DNA of 64,000 bases from Cladopsammia gracilis (Eukaryota > Cnidaria > Anthozoa > Scleractinia > Dendrophylliidae). Under the pieces are notes generated by a model, which was not told the DNA's origin, did no database searches, and saw nothing but the letters and a program-made list of their open reading frames with translations. Positions 1 to 11,734 of this stretch are shown piece after piece (position 1 is the first letter of the stretch; each line of letters starts with the position of its first letter). A program made the translations under genes and the position numbers. The DNA is taken from the NCBI GenBank assembly GCA_022457155.1, contig JAJGOT010000037.1:2036001-2100000 (forward strand), written 5' to 3'.

Positions 1-1703
1 TTAATACATTTTTCTTCATTTACCTCGACATTAATTCTAACATGTTTTGATTGCTTTCCTCTTAAGTGTCGATGACGTACATTTATACGCCATAATACCC
101 AGTGGTTTCATGAATAATCTGTTCTGGTACGCCGCCATCATACAATCGCGAAGCACAACTACACCGAAGGGAATGATTAGTATAGTGTCCATCGAACCCC
201 GCTTTTTTCATAATTTTCTTTACCACATTCCCGTCCAAAGTTTCTCTCCCCGTTCCTTTTTTGTAATACCTAAGATGTCCTCTTTTGGCTTAGATAAAGC
301 TCGCAAATAAAACGCGTTATCGCTGACTTCCATTGGGACATGAGACATTACAACAAAAATACATGTAGCTTTATTTGCATGACCACAAAAGTAGAGTTTC
401 TTAGAATGTTGAATAGTATGTTGCCAACTTTTGTTGCATTAAGTTTACTTATTTTTTTCTCAGAGCGCGAGCGGGCGGAATTCTGCGAATCCTGCAATAT
501 GATTGGTTCCAGGAGCGGGCGGAAATTTACGATCTTGCCCGCTCACTCAACGATTCCGCCCGGGTTGCGTAGTTGCATGATTCACGATAATTTGTGACTC
601 CGTTGTTTTAAGCTTGTGAGCCCTGGTATTATTGAATTTCCTCGTCAAATATGGACCCAGACGAAAGCTACCAAAGCGAAAGCAAATTTTATTAGCTATA
701 TAAAATATTTAACGACATAAATGAAGAAAACAATGATGAAAACCAGAAAAGTTTCACCATGCATGGCTGACATCGGCTGACAAAGATCCGAAAACACGCT
801 AAAGATCTTAACGCTTCAACGAGGTATTCAAGAAGACTCAATGAAGAAAGAGAGACTAAACTAAGTGGATAGAGAAATCAGCCGTAAAATTAAAGGCCGA
901 TGTTATTCCTCAAAAAGGCGAGTACGGATTTTATGATTTCTTGATTTTATAGTTTGTTCGGAGTTTGTTGTTTTTTTGCAAAGCGACATTTGTGGCTTAA
1001 AAAATTACTGTAATAATCTAGCGCTTGTTTACAAAGGTTTTGACTGCATTTGATTTAAGTGTTCTTATTTTTCCATTTTTCTTTTTATTCTAATCGAGAT
1101 TCTGTGAAATTTCATTAAAACTGTTGCTTAAATTTGTCATTCTAGTTTTGTACGGGTTGTTTTCAGTTAATTTATACGCATTTTCGCGATCGGATTTTAC
1201 GAGATAATTCGTACTTTAACTACATTGCTCGGTTAGTATGCTTATATTCCACCGTTTTTTGCCTTCATTAATCTAAATTCTGTAAGTTTTCATTCAAGGA
1301 GATATGATTTTTAAATAAAAATAGCTCAGTTTAAGCTTTCGCACTGCTATGAATAAATTACGCTCGACTTTCCATTTGTAGAAAAATTTGAAAAGCTGTT
1401 AAAGTTAATTTTCAGCTTTCTACGGCTTCGCTGTAGGCTAGAAAATTTCTCTATCCTCACCGCAGGCAAACAAAACAGCCGTTTATTCTACCGAGAGAAA
1501 TAAACTGATAGAAATTAGTTCACTTTGCAAAGTAAGTTTTTTTGTTTCTGAATGAAAAAGTTGTGAAGATTACCGAGTTACTTTTTGCACGCCTGTGTGA
1601 GTTTTGCTTTAAGCGGCGCGTAAAGACATTTCTTGAAAAGCTGTACAACTATCAAGATTTTCTCGGCAAATCGCAGAATTGAAGTAGGAAAAAAAATAAA
1701 TAA
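1..1703. other. No gene seen
   Basis: AT-rich sequence with only short unsupported reading frames on either strand. A GC-rich patch around 465-560 with repeated GAGCGGGCGGAA-type words looks like part of a dispersed repeat, but no ends could be defined. Confidence 0.5.
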
Positions 1704-1846
1704 GTTATTTACCGGTCTTGGTCGGTCCGTATAGGAAAAAACTGTGCCCTCGGTCTCGAGTACGGCCCTCGGCCTGCGGCCTCGGGCCGTACTCGAGACC
1801 TCTGGCACAGTTTTTTCCTATACGGACCTCCCGGCCGGTAAATAAC
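1704..1846. repeat. Foldback element, GC-rich hairpin
   Basis: The sequence GTTATTTACCGG at the left is mirrored by CCGGTAAATAAC at the right, and the arms continue through AGGAAAAAACTGTGCC and CTCGAGTACGGCC to a short GGCCTGCGGCC centre. This is an almost complete inverted repeat of about 143 bp, typical of a foldback MITE. No target duplication was identified. Confidence 0.7.
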
Positions 1847-1859
1847 ATATATATCGTGT

Positions 1860-4640
1860 TTGATCTTATCGTCAGCTAAGAAAATATGGTCAAAATCAAG
1901 CAGATTATAGAATTCTGACATCCTCATAATATTAGAATAGAAACTATTTTTACCGGAGGAATGAAGATCTGCCGACATTAAATAGATCTGTTTAACAACA
2001 GAGTTATTGTCCTTATTTTGAAGATATAAGGTGTAATTAATTACTTTCTTATTAATGGCTATAAGAGGAAACCTTCCACGACTGTTCAGCTCTACGTGCC
2101 ACATTTGATGCCTTATTGCTTACTTCTAGATAACGTTTGCAGAATTGTAGATGGACTTTTTCAGTCTGTGAACTGTCCCAAGATTTATAATCAGGGTTGT
2201 GTATACACCCCAGATTTCGCTGACCGGTCTTCGCTGTTATATGTCAAAATTTGAGAGATCATTGTGTCGTAGATTTTACTTGAAAGGAATGGCGATAATT
2301 AAGTTGACAAATGTTTGTTTTCTGAGACTGAAAAGGGCATGAAGGGACTTCTCTTTCAACTGATCAAGCGCCATTGAGAAGTTACCCGTTGAAGAGATGA
2401 GTGTTCCTAGATAAGTGTAGTTTTGAGCGATTTCAATAATTTCATTTTCAATGCGGAAACTGGACTCAATACATCATCTTTGCGCGTTTCTGAAAAATCA
2501 TAACTTTGGTTTTCTTAGGATTGATACTTAACATCCACGAATTGCAATAGGAAGATAACATATTACAGACAGTTTTGCAATCCTGTTTTAGATCTTGACA
2601 GTATGACCAAATCATCCATTAGTTTTGTGCCGTTTGGTAGAACGAAAGGATCTGATAAAATATTTTCGAATGAGTATGGTATGTTATCAATATAAAGGTT
2701 AAATAGCAACGGACTTACAGGGATACAACCTTGGCGTACGCCTCTTGTGTATTGAAAGATCGTTTTTTCTATTTTTATGGAGCATGTAGAGTTTAATTGA
2801 AAATGAACTCTTTATTAAATTGTAAAAGCGATCTCCTACATTAATTTGTTATAAGTTTGTGTAACAGTCCGCCATGCCAGACCGAGTCAAAAGCTTTTTT
2901 GAGATCTACAAAGCAAGCATAGATTTTTTTCGTTGCGTTGATGCACATATTTATCTACTAAATTTCTCAGTGGTAAGAAACCAATCTGAGAATTATGAAT
3001 TATATTATGAAAGTCAACATACTTAAAAAGTCTTTGGTTTAAGATACAGCAGAACAATTTTCCCAGACAGCTTGAAACACAGATTCCCCCATAATTTGAT
3101 GGATCACTTCTACCTTCTGATTTATATATTGGTGTAAATTAATAAGACCATGGAACCAAGTCCGAGGCACAATACCTAAATTAAGAATTGTATTGAAAAG
3201 TTTGTGATATACGGGCCTCATTTCATAAAGGCTAGCTTTGATCATTTCATTTTGTATTTTGTCTGAAAAAGGACGATTTGTTATTTTTCTTTCTTTTTGC
3301 GGCTATAAGTATTTCATTTTCGGCAATTAAGTAATCTAGAGAGCACAACTGTTCCTTTCAACTGTCGTGTTGTTGTATTTCATTGATTATTGTCTGCTGT
3401 GTAGGGTTTAAAGGTTTGTTTGAGTGAAGTGAGTGGAAATAATGAAGGCAGTTTTCCTCCGAGATTAATGGAGAGTCGTTTTCTTTTCGGGTCACATCCA
3501 TTGATTTTAAACACTGCCAAAAGCGTTTCTTATCCGGATTTTCTGTAGTTTCCTCTTATTCGTTAATTTTTGAATTGTAGTATTCAGTTCATTTTTTGCA
3601 TAATAACTTGTTATATTACGTTAGAACAATATGATATTTCTCTCGCAAATCAACATCCCTTAAAAGGGATCTCTATGTTTTTGGTTTGAAAGCTGCCTTA
3701 ATTCGCTTTTTTTTAACGGCATTCTTTATCAAACCATTTTTTGTTTGAAGATGACTTGATCTGCCAACGTTTTTTGGTTAGTCTAATCTTTAAACATCAC
3801 TTGGCAGTTGTGATTAGCATGTTTTCCACTTTTCGAAGTGTAATTTTAACATCTTGGATCGGGGTGTCGTCATCTAGGTATTCCTGTGTGAGTATTTGGA
3901 GATCTACTGAGCATAAGATATCTTTGAATTTTGGCACGGAATCCTTTTCCCAGATAAATTGCCTGGGTAGATGTGATAATGGGTGACTTTCACGTGAGGA
4001 TTCAAGCTCAGAAATTTTTGTGCCAATATTTAGCCAAGTTATTATTGAACTGTGATCCGATAAAGAGGATGGTTGCTTTACTACAAAATTTGCAACATTT
4101 AAAAGGGTATCTTGGTCACATATTGCATAGTCGATGAAAATTATTCCATTTCTTCCGTGAAGGGTGGCTCTACCTAATGTATCACCACTAACTCTTCCGT
4201 TTAAAATTTTGAGGTCAGCACTTTTGCAAATATCTTATTTAGTTCGTTATCATAACTATTACGGCGAGTAAGATAATACGAAGATTCAGATTGATCATTT
4301 GCTATGATGTTGTTCCCGTCATGACAAACATTATCTGAATATTTACCTGTTCTCCAGTTTGTCACCCATGAGAAGGATTGCTTCTTGGGTGTCGAAATTT
4401 AAGATATCATTTTAAAGTTCTTCAAATAGTTCAGGGTTGAAATATTTTGAATTACACGGTGGAATATAAAGTACACGTGTACAGCTCTTTCGCTGTTTTG
4501 GCATAAGGTTTGTCGATTTTGAACCAAAGTAGTCGCAAGAGAATTTCACACATTCCACTCGGGCATGTTCTACAACTTGAGTAGAAATTAGCATATCGCT
4601 AAAATTGTTACTGAGTTTAATTTCTTGTTAGTTTGTAAAT
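1860..4640 (-). pseudogene. Degenerate non-LTR retrotransposon (endonuclease plus RT)
   Basis: Read on the minus strand, fragments appear in the order expected of an APE-type LINE. An endonuclease remnant lies near 4400-4600, an RT finger segment with a PSNYGGICVSS-like motif near 3050-3130, and the RT block GVRQGC..SPLLFNLYIDN near 2650-2760. A segment ending ...DDLVILSRSKTGLQNCL follows near 2600, and a C-terminal domain fragment (ELNSRGRFPLIAINKKV) near 2040-2100. The frames shift many times and no long ORF survives, so it is an old dead copy. Clade was not determined; L1/Tx1-like or CR1/L2-like are both possible. Confidence 0.7.
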
Positions 4641-4799
4641 ACATTACTCTCTATTTCGCTGAAAGGATACAGCAGGGAAAAATACGTTCCATGTGTAAAC
4701 GCGTTATTGTTATAATCAACAGTACATAACAGACGACGAATACATACAGTGATAATCATACTGCCTAATCCCGTGTAGAACATGCCCGAGCAGAATAGG

Positions 4800-4895
4800 G
4801 TATGTACAATATGCGAGGCAGTGAGGCAGTGAGGCAGACGTGCGAGGCATGCGAGGAATACAAGGCATGCGAGGCATTCGTGCGAGGCACGCGAA
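4800..4895. repeat. Irregular GAGGCA/GCGAGGCA short tandem repeat
   Basis: Successive words such as GAGGCAGTGAGGCAG and GCATGCGAGGCATTCGTGC repeat over roughly 95 bp. A related GGCTCGCATGGCTCGCA array occurs at 8253-8335. Both look like simple-sequence expansions of a CGAGGCATG-type unit. Confidence 0.6.
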
Positions 4896-4989
4896 AATAC
4901 AAATACTCAATACTAGTTGACCCAGTCCTGTTGTTCCCCTTCTTCACTGTTCACTGTTCACTGTTCGTACGAGAAAGAGTGCTTTCAGT

Positions 4990-5268
4990 ATATGTTGTTA
5001 TAAAATGTGACAGGCCTAGCACAAATTCTGCTCGTCGCTAAACGCATTTTAGCCCAGCTTTAGAATAAGCCTACCCCAAGAACGTGCCTGAGAGATTTTT
5101 CCATTCAGATCAAAATAAAGGTATAACAGGCCTGCTTTTCTGAATGTTGTGGTTTCTTTGATCTTAGGAAAAAAATCTCTAGCTGTGATACTGACAGGAG
5201 GAATTTACGTTAAAATGCTTTTAGCGACGAGAAGGATTTGTGCAAGGCCTGTTACCTTTTATAACAAC
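4990..5268. repeat. Inverted repeat (foldback MITE)
   Basis: The left arm contains GTTGTTATAAAATGTGACAG, GCACAAATTCTGCTCGTCGC and AACGCATTTTAG. The right arm contains their reverse complements at 5211-5268 with minor changes. Arms are about 60 bp around a central spacer of about 160 bp. No coding capacity. Confidence 0.6.
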
Positions 5269-5339
5269 TTGAAGCAGGGTCTCGTCTGCGGGAAATCATG
5301 AAACTATTAATTCACTGATACATGGGCAGTTGTCACAAC

Positions 5340-5522
5340 AGGCCATTTGCACGATGACGTCGTATGACTACAACTACCAGAATCCTTCAGTTTTATGTTT
5401 TGTAGTGCAAATTACGGCAATTGTTATTTAAACCGCACTGGGATTACAAAATTTAAATAATAAAGAAAAAACGAAATGAATTCTGGTAGTTGGAGTCAAA
5501 TGACGCCATCGTGCAAATGACC
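5340..5522. repeat. Short MITE with about 45-bp terminal inverted repeats
   Basis: AGGCCATTTGCACGATGACG at the left is mirrored by CGCCATCGTGCAAATGACCT at the right, and pairing continues into ACTACCAGAAT. The core is AT-rich and noncoding. Target duplication not resolved. Confidence 0.65.
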
Positions 5523-6990
5523 TATTTTACCAAAGCAACAGTTTTGTAAGCTTTTCTGTGTATGTTTATTGTGTATTGCGTGCCGCGTTGCTTTTGTTTT
5601 TGTTTTTCGCACCCTCCAAGGTGTTAGGGGAGAACCATTTGACTTTTGAGGAGGGGGTGGTTGGAAGATTTCCCTGCAGTCGCCCAAGCAAGGAAAAAAG
5701 TTCATGCCTGGTAAGCTCTGGGGAAAAAATAACATGCATGGATTGTGCGCCAAAAAAAATTCCTACAAATCATAGACATTTTTCGATGGGTTGGTTGGTT
5801 GGTGCAAATCCCTGCCTGTACGTAGGCTAACAAAGCTGAGTGCAGTCTTTACATCCAAGCTATGTTCTTTTATTTAATAAACCAATGCTGTCTCAAAATC
5901 AGGAGTTTATTGTGTCTTAATATTTCTGTTATCTAATTTCTTTTAAACTGCATGACATCTTAACAGATCACATGAAAACTTTAACCTCAACACTATTGTA
6001 TAAAATCAGTTTTACATCATTGTTATCATACTTTATGTGGGTCTACTGACATTAGAAATTGAACATGCAGAACATCAAAATAAACCTTTGAATTGAATGA
6101 TTTACTCAACAAAACTTTAAATTAATACTTGCATTCTGAAATATAACTTTGAATACTTAAAAATTAAATAAATGAATTTATGGTTTAAAAATAACCAATA
6201 AAACAGTCTATAAAGAATAAATAATATCGAATCATAAAATATATATGTCGAGTTCCCCAACCCCGATGAATTGCGAGCCAGGTAAATGTCGTTACAACCA
6301 GGTGCCACGACTCTCACAGTTACTCTGGTCTTTATTTAAAGTCTCTTTCATAGCACGTGGTGGAAAAACTACAATTACAATGATCAAAAATAGACTTAAA
6401 ATTTGGCGAAATCTACGGAAAAGTCAAACAAAATAAGAACTTACGCTGTCATTCTCCAATTCTACAATGTCTGTTTAGTGAACGGTTGACTTTCGCGGAA
6501 TAACGATAGAAATAAGTTCAACACTCAAAGTACAGTACACTCCTAATCACCTAGAAGCAATAAAATGCTTTATGTCAGTCCGTGTAGAGCCATTTATTCA
6601 ATACAAATACACAGGCAACCTGTATATACAGCACTGGACAAACACTCCGGTAATCAGACATTGTTTGCCCTTTAACATACTGGATTGTTCATGTCCTTTC
6701 TTGTTATAATTAATATATTTTAAATGGGAGTTTAACAAGTTTGGAAATGAAAATGGGATTGATGGATATCAATGATAGCTTTAGTCTTTTTAAGGTTCTC
6801 ATTCCATTGTTTCATTTATGCAGATATTTACATGCAGATAAATAAGCATTCATTTGAGAGACGATTTGATATTACATTTGAGACACGATTTCAGACAAGA
6901 TTTGATTTACATGTAGATATATTAGTATGCATTTCAGAGAAGGTTTAATAGACTATTGTATTAAACAAACCTTTTTTCACAGCTTCATTT
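5523..6990. other. No gene seen
   Basis: AT-rich noncoding stretch. Short open frames (for example 5558-5830) have no recognisable domain and no supporting splice or translation signals. Confidence 0.5.
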
Positions 6991-7740
6991 TCAGTGTGTC
7001 TGAAATGGCGTTCCTTAAGCTATCCTCGTGCTTTTCCAGTGCAGCATCCAGTATGTCAATATCATCCTTAAAGGAAGCACACAGGCATCATAATCTGCTT
7101 TACAGACAGTTCGAGCATCTAAGGCAGCCACTGAGGGATATCTTTACTGTAGTAAGGAGAAAGTTCCATATGCTCTTTTTTTGTAGTAGGCTGTCCAACC
7201 CGCTGTGTTCTTTTTCATCGCTGAGAGAAGTTCAATCCGCTTGTCTCTTTCTGTTCTCGCCCAGGTTTCGCATTTACTTTGAGTGCGAAAGTTATATTGC
7301 TTGCATTCGCACATCTTCAGTACAAAGGACTTACTAGCGTTTTGGAATGGGTTCAGAGGGTTTTCGTACCATAATGCATTCCATTTCTTTTCCAACATTT
7401 TTGATGACACGATGACGCTTTTTCCTCCGTCTCTGGTGCCAAAGTAGCCCTGGAATGCTGGCGGAAGTGTGACAACTACGGCTTTGTTATTTGTTACAAA
7501 ACTTGATGAATTCAACATTGGCCTTTTTGCTGCTTCCTGTTGATTTGCATTTTTCCACTCCTGGAATGCCCGAAGAAGTCTCTTTGCTTGAAACTTGAAA
7601 CATCCCAAACTCGGATTTCGCATCTTCTTCTTCTACGTCTTGTAAATGTCGCACCTCTGTGATGCCACTTTCTTTCATTCTATCAGCAAAAGCTGATATA
7701 GAATGCTCCGCTAGCCATTCCTCTTTACACAGTAACATTC
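6990..7740 (-). pseudogene. Frameshifted gene with SAM-like domain
   Basis: On the minus strand a frame from about 7738 reads EEWLAEHSISAFADRMKE...VRHLQDVEEEDAKSEFGM. After a one-base shift near 7610 it continues KFQAKRLLRAFQEWKNAN. This spacing and residue pattern resembles a SAM (sterile alpha motif) helical bundle. The downstream frame to 7144 includes WARTERDKRIELLSAMKKN and a basic segment. After another shift a helical tail (DILDAALEKHEDSLRNAIS) runs to a stop near 6990. No introns were obvious. It may be a decayed host gene or a gene carried by an element. The SAM call is by eye. Confidence 0.4.
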
Positions 7741-8489
7741 TACGCCAATCAGCACTACACGTGCACGATATTTTTCAATAGTGCGAAGTTGGCGTATGAC
7801 GGCCTTAAAGAAAGGAATAGCCCAGGTGCTGGTCTCAAGCACTACACCTCAGGGCAAGGGAGTCCTTCCCACGGTATCTATGTTTGAAAAGGTAAGCACA
7901 TAACACCACACACGATCAGTCAACCTTTTTCTTTATGGATTTAATGCTGTCTGCTAGAGTTGGTAAAATACTGCAAGTTAAAAATTTTGTAAAGAAGAAA
8001 CCATTATAAAATGCAGAACGCTCTCTTTTTTGAAAATGTACATATGAGGGCTGTTCAACTCCTGATTGGAGTGAAAAAAAAATTCCTGCAATGGAAAATC
8101 TCAAAAAAATATATATCATGCAACCGCTTTTCGACTGAAAAAAATATCCGCCTAGTTGGTCAGTGGGAAAAAAATATTTCCAAGGAGAAATCTTCCACCC
8201 CTTCCCCACCCCTCCCCAAAAAAGAAAGCCAAATGGTTCGCCCCCTTTTTAACGTGGCTCGCATGGCTCGCAACCATGGCTCGTATGACTCGCATGACTC
8301 GCTGGCTCGCAGCCACGGCTCGCTGGCTCGCATATTGGTGACAGTCGCGGAATGTGTGAAATTCTCTTGCGACTCACCAGGCTTGAACAAATTTACAAAC
8401 CATGAGGGGTTTTCCAAACACAGCGAACGCAGACCGACGGCAGTAGCTAAGTTTGCAACGCTAGTTTCTCGTGTGCGAGGAAAGCAAAC
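7741..8489. other. No gene seen; short GGCTCGCATG array
   Basis: Noncoding. Positions 8253-8335 hold an irregular array of GGCTCGCATG/GACTCGCATG words. Several short frames run across it because the array lacks stops. Confidence 0.5.
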
Positions 8490-8793
8490 CTAATGAAACG
8501 AAACGAAACGGTAAGCGAGTATCTTGTGGCTTAAATTTCGTAATGTATATATGTTGTTGTCAAATACATAACGAAACGATAAGCGAGTGTCTTGTCGCTT
8601 AGATTTCGTTATGTGTGTAATTGTCATATACATAACGAAACGATAAGCGAGTGTTTTGTCGCTTAAATTTCGTTATGTGTGTAATTGTCATATACATAAC
8701 GAAACGAGAACCGAATATCTTGTCGCTTTAAATTCGTTATGTATGTAATTCCATATACATATCGAAACGATAAGCGAGTATCTTGTCGCTTAA
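8490..8793. repeat. Tandem array of about 63-bp hairpin units
   Basis: About five units, each containing ACGAAACGATAAGCGAGT, then TTGTCGCTTAAATTTCGTTA, then a TATACAT spacer. Within a unit the two halves are near reverse complements, so every unit can fold as a hairpin. The array resumes at 10089-10112 on the far side of an inserted element. Confidence 0.75.
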
Positions 8794-10088
8794 GGTGGCT
8801 CCATATTGTTCAGCCCTCTCGTCTTTTTCATTCCATTACAGCTAGCCCGATGGTGTGGCTAAAAATCTTTCACTTGAAACCAGTAAATCTTTTATCAGTC
8901 AACAAAGTGGTATCCAAATGACGTCATCATTCGTTGCCATAGCAATGCGAAAAGAGGTCAGATAACGCTATTTTGGACCATTTGAGGCTAATAACTTATA
9001 AAGTACACGGTGAAAGTTTTTGTTTTCGATATATTTTTGTTTAATTGGCAAGAAAAACATTTTAACAATTTTCTGTACATAGAGTTCAGAGCTACCTTAA
9101 ATTTATATAAAAATGACATCTCTGAATCCCATGTACAGAGTTTTTTCAAAATTGGCACAAATGTTCGTTATGTTTGTAAGACGAAAATATATAAAAATCA
9201 AAAAATTTCACCGTGCAGTTTTGAAGTTATTAGCCTCAAAAGGTTAAAAATGGGGTATTTTGGCCTCTTTTGAGGTTGCCATGGTAACAAATTTTGATGA
9301 CGTAGCCACCTAAATTTGTTTATTGGTGCTCAAAAGTGGCAAGGGTAATAATACCTTTTCCTGTTTTGATGTTGTTAACGTAAAATTTCACAACAGCACA
9401 GAACTCTTGTTCACAAATTGAATATTTTTCCGTTCATTTTTTGCATTTTTGGCGGGAAAATGTCGTCATAAAGTTGGCACCAAAAAAGTAACTTAGTATT
9501 ATGGGATATCTGATGACAATTTCTGAAAGTACACGCTACAAGCACCTCAAAACTGAAAAAATCCCGCAAATACGTTGATCCGATCAAACAATATGAGATT
9601 TCAAAATTTGAATTTCCCGCCCATAATCTGCTGGGGTCAAAGTTCATTTAAAATTGAATCGACTGAAAACTTGCGCTTCAAACTAGGAAGCTGAAATTTT
9701 AGAACAATATAGAAGTTATCGTTGGCTAAAATCCTATGATTTTTGTTTTTCGAATTTAAGTATTCTGGCGGGAAAATGACGTATAAAGATGGCGCCAAAA
9801 TTTGAAATTAGTATTATGGGATATCTAATGCAGTTTCTGAAAGTACATGCCATAATAATTTCAAAAGTGACAAAAGTTCGTAAATTTGTCGATGCGATCC
9901 AAAGATATGACATTTCGAAGATGGAATTTCCGCCATTTTGTTACGACGGAATATCTGCCACTTTTTGAGCCTTCTGTGCCCACCGTGAAACCTGTACTAA
10001 ACGTTTTCTCTTAACTTTACTGGTGCAGCTGTAATTGAATATCATAGATGTATCATGATGGGAATGTTGAAAACTATTATGAGCCACC
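8794..10088. mobile_element. DNA transposon/MITE, GGTGGCTC ends, TAA target duplication
   Basis: The element begins GGTGGCTC and ends GAGCCACC. It is flanked by TAA on both sides (8791-8793 and 10089-10091) and interrupts a unit of the hairpin array, so both boundaries are defined. It contains a second foldback (about 8919-9311, arms with GACGTCATC and GATGACGTAGCCACC). It also holds two diverged direct copies of a segment of about 200 bp (near 9450-9650 and 9765-9960, each starting TGGCGGGAAAATG). No transposase seen; non-autonomous. Confidence 0.7.
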
Positions 10089-10209
10089 TAAATTTTGTTA
10101 TGTATGAGAATTAATGTTTATTATTTAGTTCATTTTTATACAGAAGAAATTACTCGCATAAAGAAAATCGTTATTTAGAAGTATTTAATTGCAAATATAT
10201 ATATTCTCA

Positions 10210-10729
10210 TTCGTCATATTGTAAAGATAGCTGTGCGTTTTTACCCCCCAAATGTCTGTGCTCTTGCCGAGCCCTCAGAGCAAAGTGAATCCAAAAACCC
10301 AAACCAATGTATCGCGAAGTAATTCCGCGTTTTCGTCGCGTAGAAAACCATGTTGCCATAAATAGTTTTCTTGTTCTTCCGATATCAAATTGGCTTGGTT
10401 GACGTCTAAACATATTCCTTGCCCTGCCCTTTCTTTAATTCATTACAAAGTTTAAAGCAGAATTAACATTTCTAAATGTACAACCTTTCGTGTCAATCAA
10501 AGTTAAATCTTGCTTAGTTACATTGCACACTTAAATACATTTGGATGCTACTTAATATTTCATTTAAAGTCTTTCCTGGATATTCCTGGCCATCTTCTTT
10601 CCTTACTTCTGAAACGAAACGCGCCAAGGCAAAGTCCAGCTGCTCGTCAGACATTTCATCTAGATCCTCGTTGATCACTCGCTCGCCATTGTAACTTTCT
10701 TTTAAAGGGAACCTCCATTGTCGGAACAA
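10210..10729 (-). pseudogene. DUF3504 / Crypton-type tyrosine-recombinase-like fragment
   Basis: Minus-strand frames read MSDEQLDFALARFVSEVRK, then TLNEILSSIQMYL, then (shifted) ISEEQENYLWQHGFL and finally FALRARQEHRHLG. This is the order seen in DUF3504-containing proteins related to Crypton tyrosine recombinases and to domesticated ZMYM/QRICH-type genes. At least three frameshifts or stops lie between 10400 and 10520, so it is broken. A piggyBac-like MITE abuts its 5' side. It may be a Crypton relic or the next exons of the minus-strand gene whose exons lie at 11341-11694; splice evidence is inconclusive. Confidence 0.55.
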
Positions 10730-11125
10730 ATTGACGTTAAATTGTTGGAAATAAAGTCGAAATTTAGAATTTTTAAAAGAACAGGTGCAAATATAATTTT
10801 AGTGTACAAATAAAATGGATATTAATGTCGCCTATTTTCGCTTTTAAATTTCCCGCGCGCCGCCATTTTGAATATTTATGACGTGTTACGGTTGCCGCTA
10901 TTGTTAAGAATCGAAGCTCTCTTGAATGCAACAATAACATAACCGTAACACGTCATAAATATTCAAAATGGCGGCGCCCGGGAAATTTAAAAGCGAAAAT
11001 AGGCGATATTCATATCCATTTTTTTGTACACTAAAATAATATTTGCACCTGCTTTTTAAGAATTTTTAATTTAGACTTTATTTCCAACAATTAACGTCAA
11101 ATTGTTATGACAATGGAGGTTCCCT
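10706..11125. mobile_element. TTAA-target foldback MITE (piggyBac-like)
   Basis: Ends are AGGGAACCTCCATTGTC and its reverse complement, directly flanked by TTAA at 10702-10705 and 11126-11129. The two halves pair almost throughout (for example ATGACGTGTTACGGTT against AACCGTAACACGTCAT). TTAA duplication is the piggyBac hallmark. No coding capacity. Confidence 0.75.
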
Positions 11126-11340
11126 TTAAAACTGCATTATTTCTCTCATTCTCCCATGGATCAAAGACTTTCAACTCCCACGCCCATTTTCTACGACTGG
11201 CATCTGACACCCAAATTTTTTTCAAACTTCTCGCACTCCAAAGATGTAATTGGTCTGTGCTCTGTTTTAAAATGAAAAATGAAAAACAGTTTGTCAGGGG
11301 ATAAAAAAGTGACCGAAATAATTAAAGTTACCAGCCTTAC

Positions 11341-11419
11341 CTTTCCGAACTCTGCGTTATAAAAATCGCTGATTCGTCTTCCGATGAATCCTCCATGCTT
11401 CCAACAAGTGGGCTAGGCA
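11341..11419 (-). CDS. Exon with acidic serine-rich peptide, downstream of MAM exon
   Basis: The exon is preceded by a good acceptor (TTATTTTTATACAG) and followed by the donor GGAAAG/GTAAGG. It enters in phase 1, matching the phase-1 donor of the MAM exon at 11607-11694, and leaves in phase 2. It encodes about 25 residues including SMEDSSEDESAIFITQSS, with no known domain. Likely part of the linker or tail of the MAM-domain protein. Confidence 0.5.
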
Positions 11420-11606
11420 CTGTATAAAAATAACTGAGTACTCTGGGTTATAAAGTATGCAATTTTTTGTGAACGTTCTCGTCAACAACAAGGAGTGTCA
11501 AGCTTACTGCATATACATTTCAAAGAGTCTTAAAATGTACTTTAGACGGATCACAGCTCAAGCACAAAAGCCTATAATTTCATTACGAAATGTTCAAAGT
11601 ACTTAC

Positions 11607-11694
11607 CTGAAAAACAAGATCCTTCTGTCAAAGAGAAGTCGTCAATTGCGATGTCACCAGTGTAACTTGTACCTGCCACACCTTCAAATGTTAC
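11607..11694 (-). CDS. MAM domain, C-terminal exon
   Basis: An exon of 88 nt between acceptor TTTAACAG and donor CAG/GTAAGT. It reads [20 protein letters not shown]..., the characteristic last strands of a MAM domain with the GDIAIDD motif, and closes with a cysteine (LTEGSC). It starts in phase 0 and ends in phase 1. MAM domains are extracellular adhesion or receptor modules. The phase fits the middle exon at 45775-46019, so the complete module is bounded by phase-1 introns, as is usual for shuffled extracellular modules. Confidence 0.7.
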
Positions 11695-11734
11695 CTGTTA
11701 AAGATATTGTATTATATATACATAGCCCAAGCCT

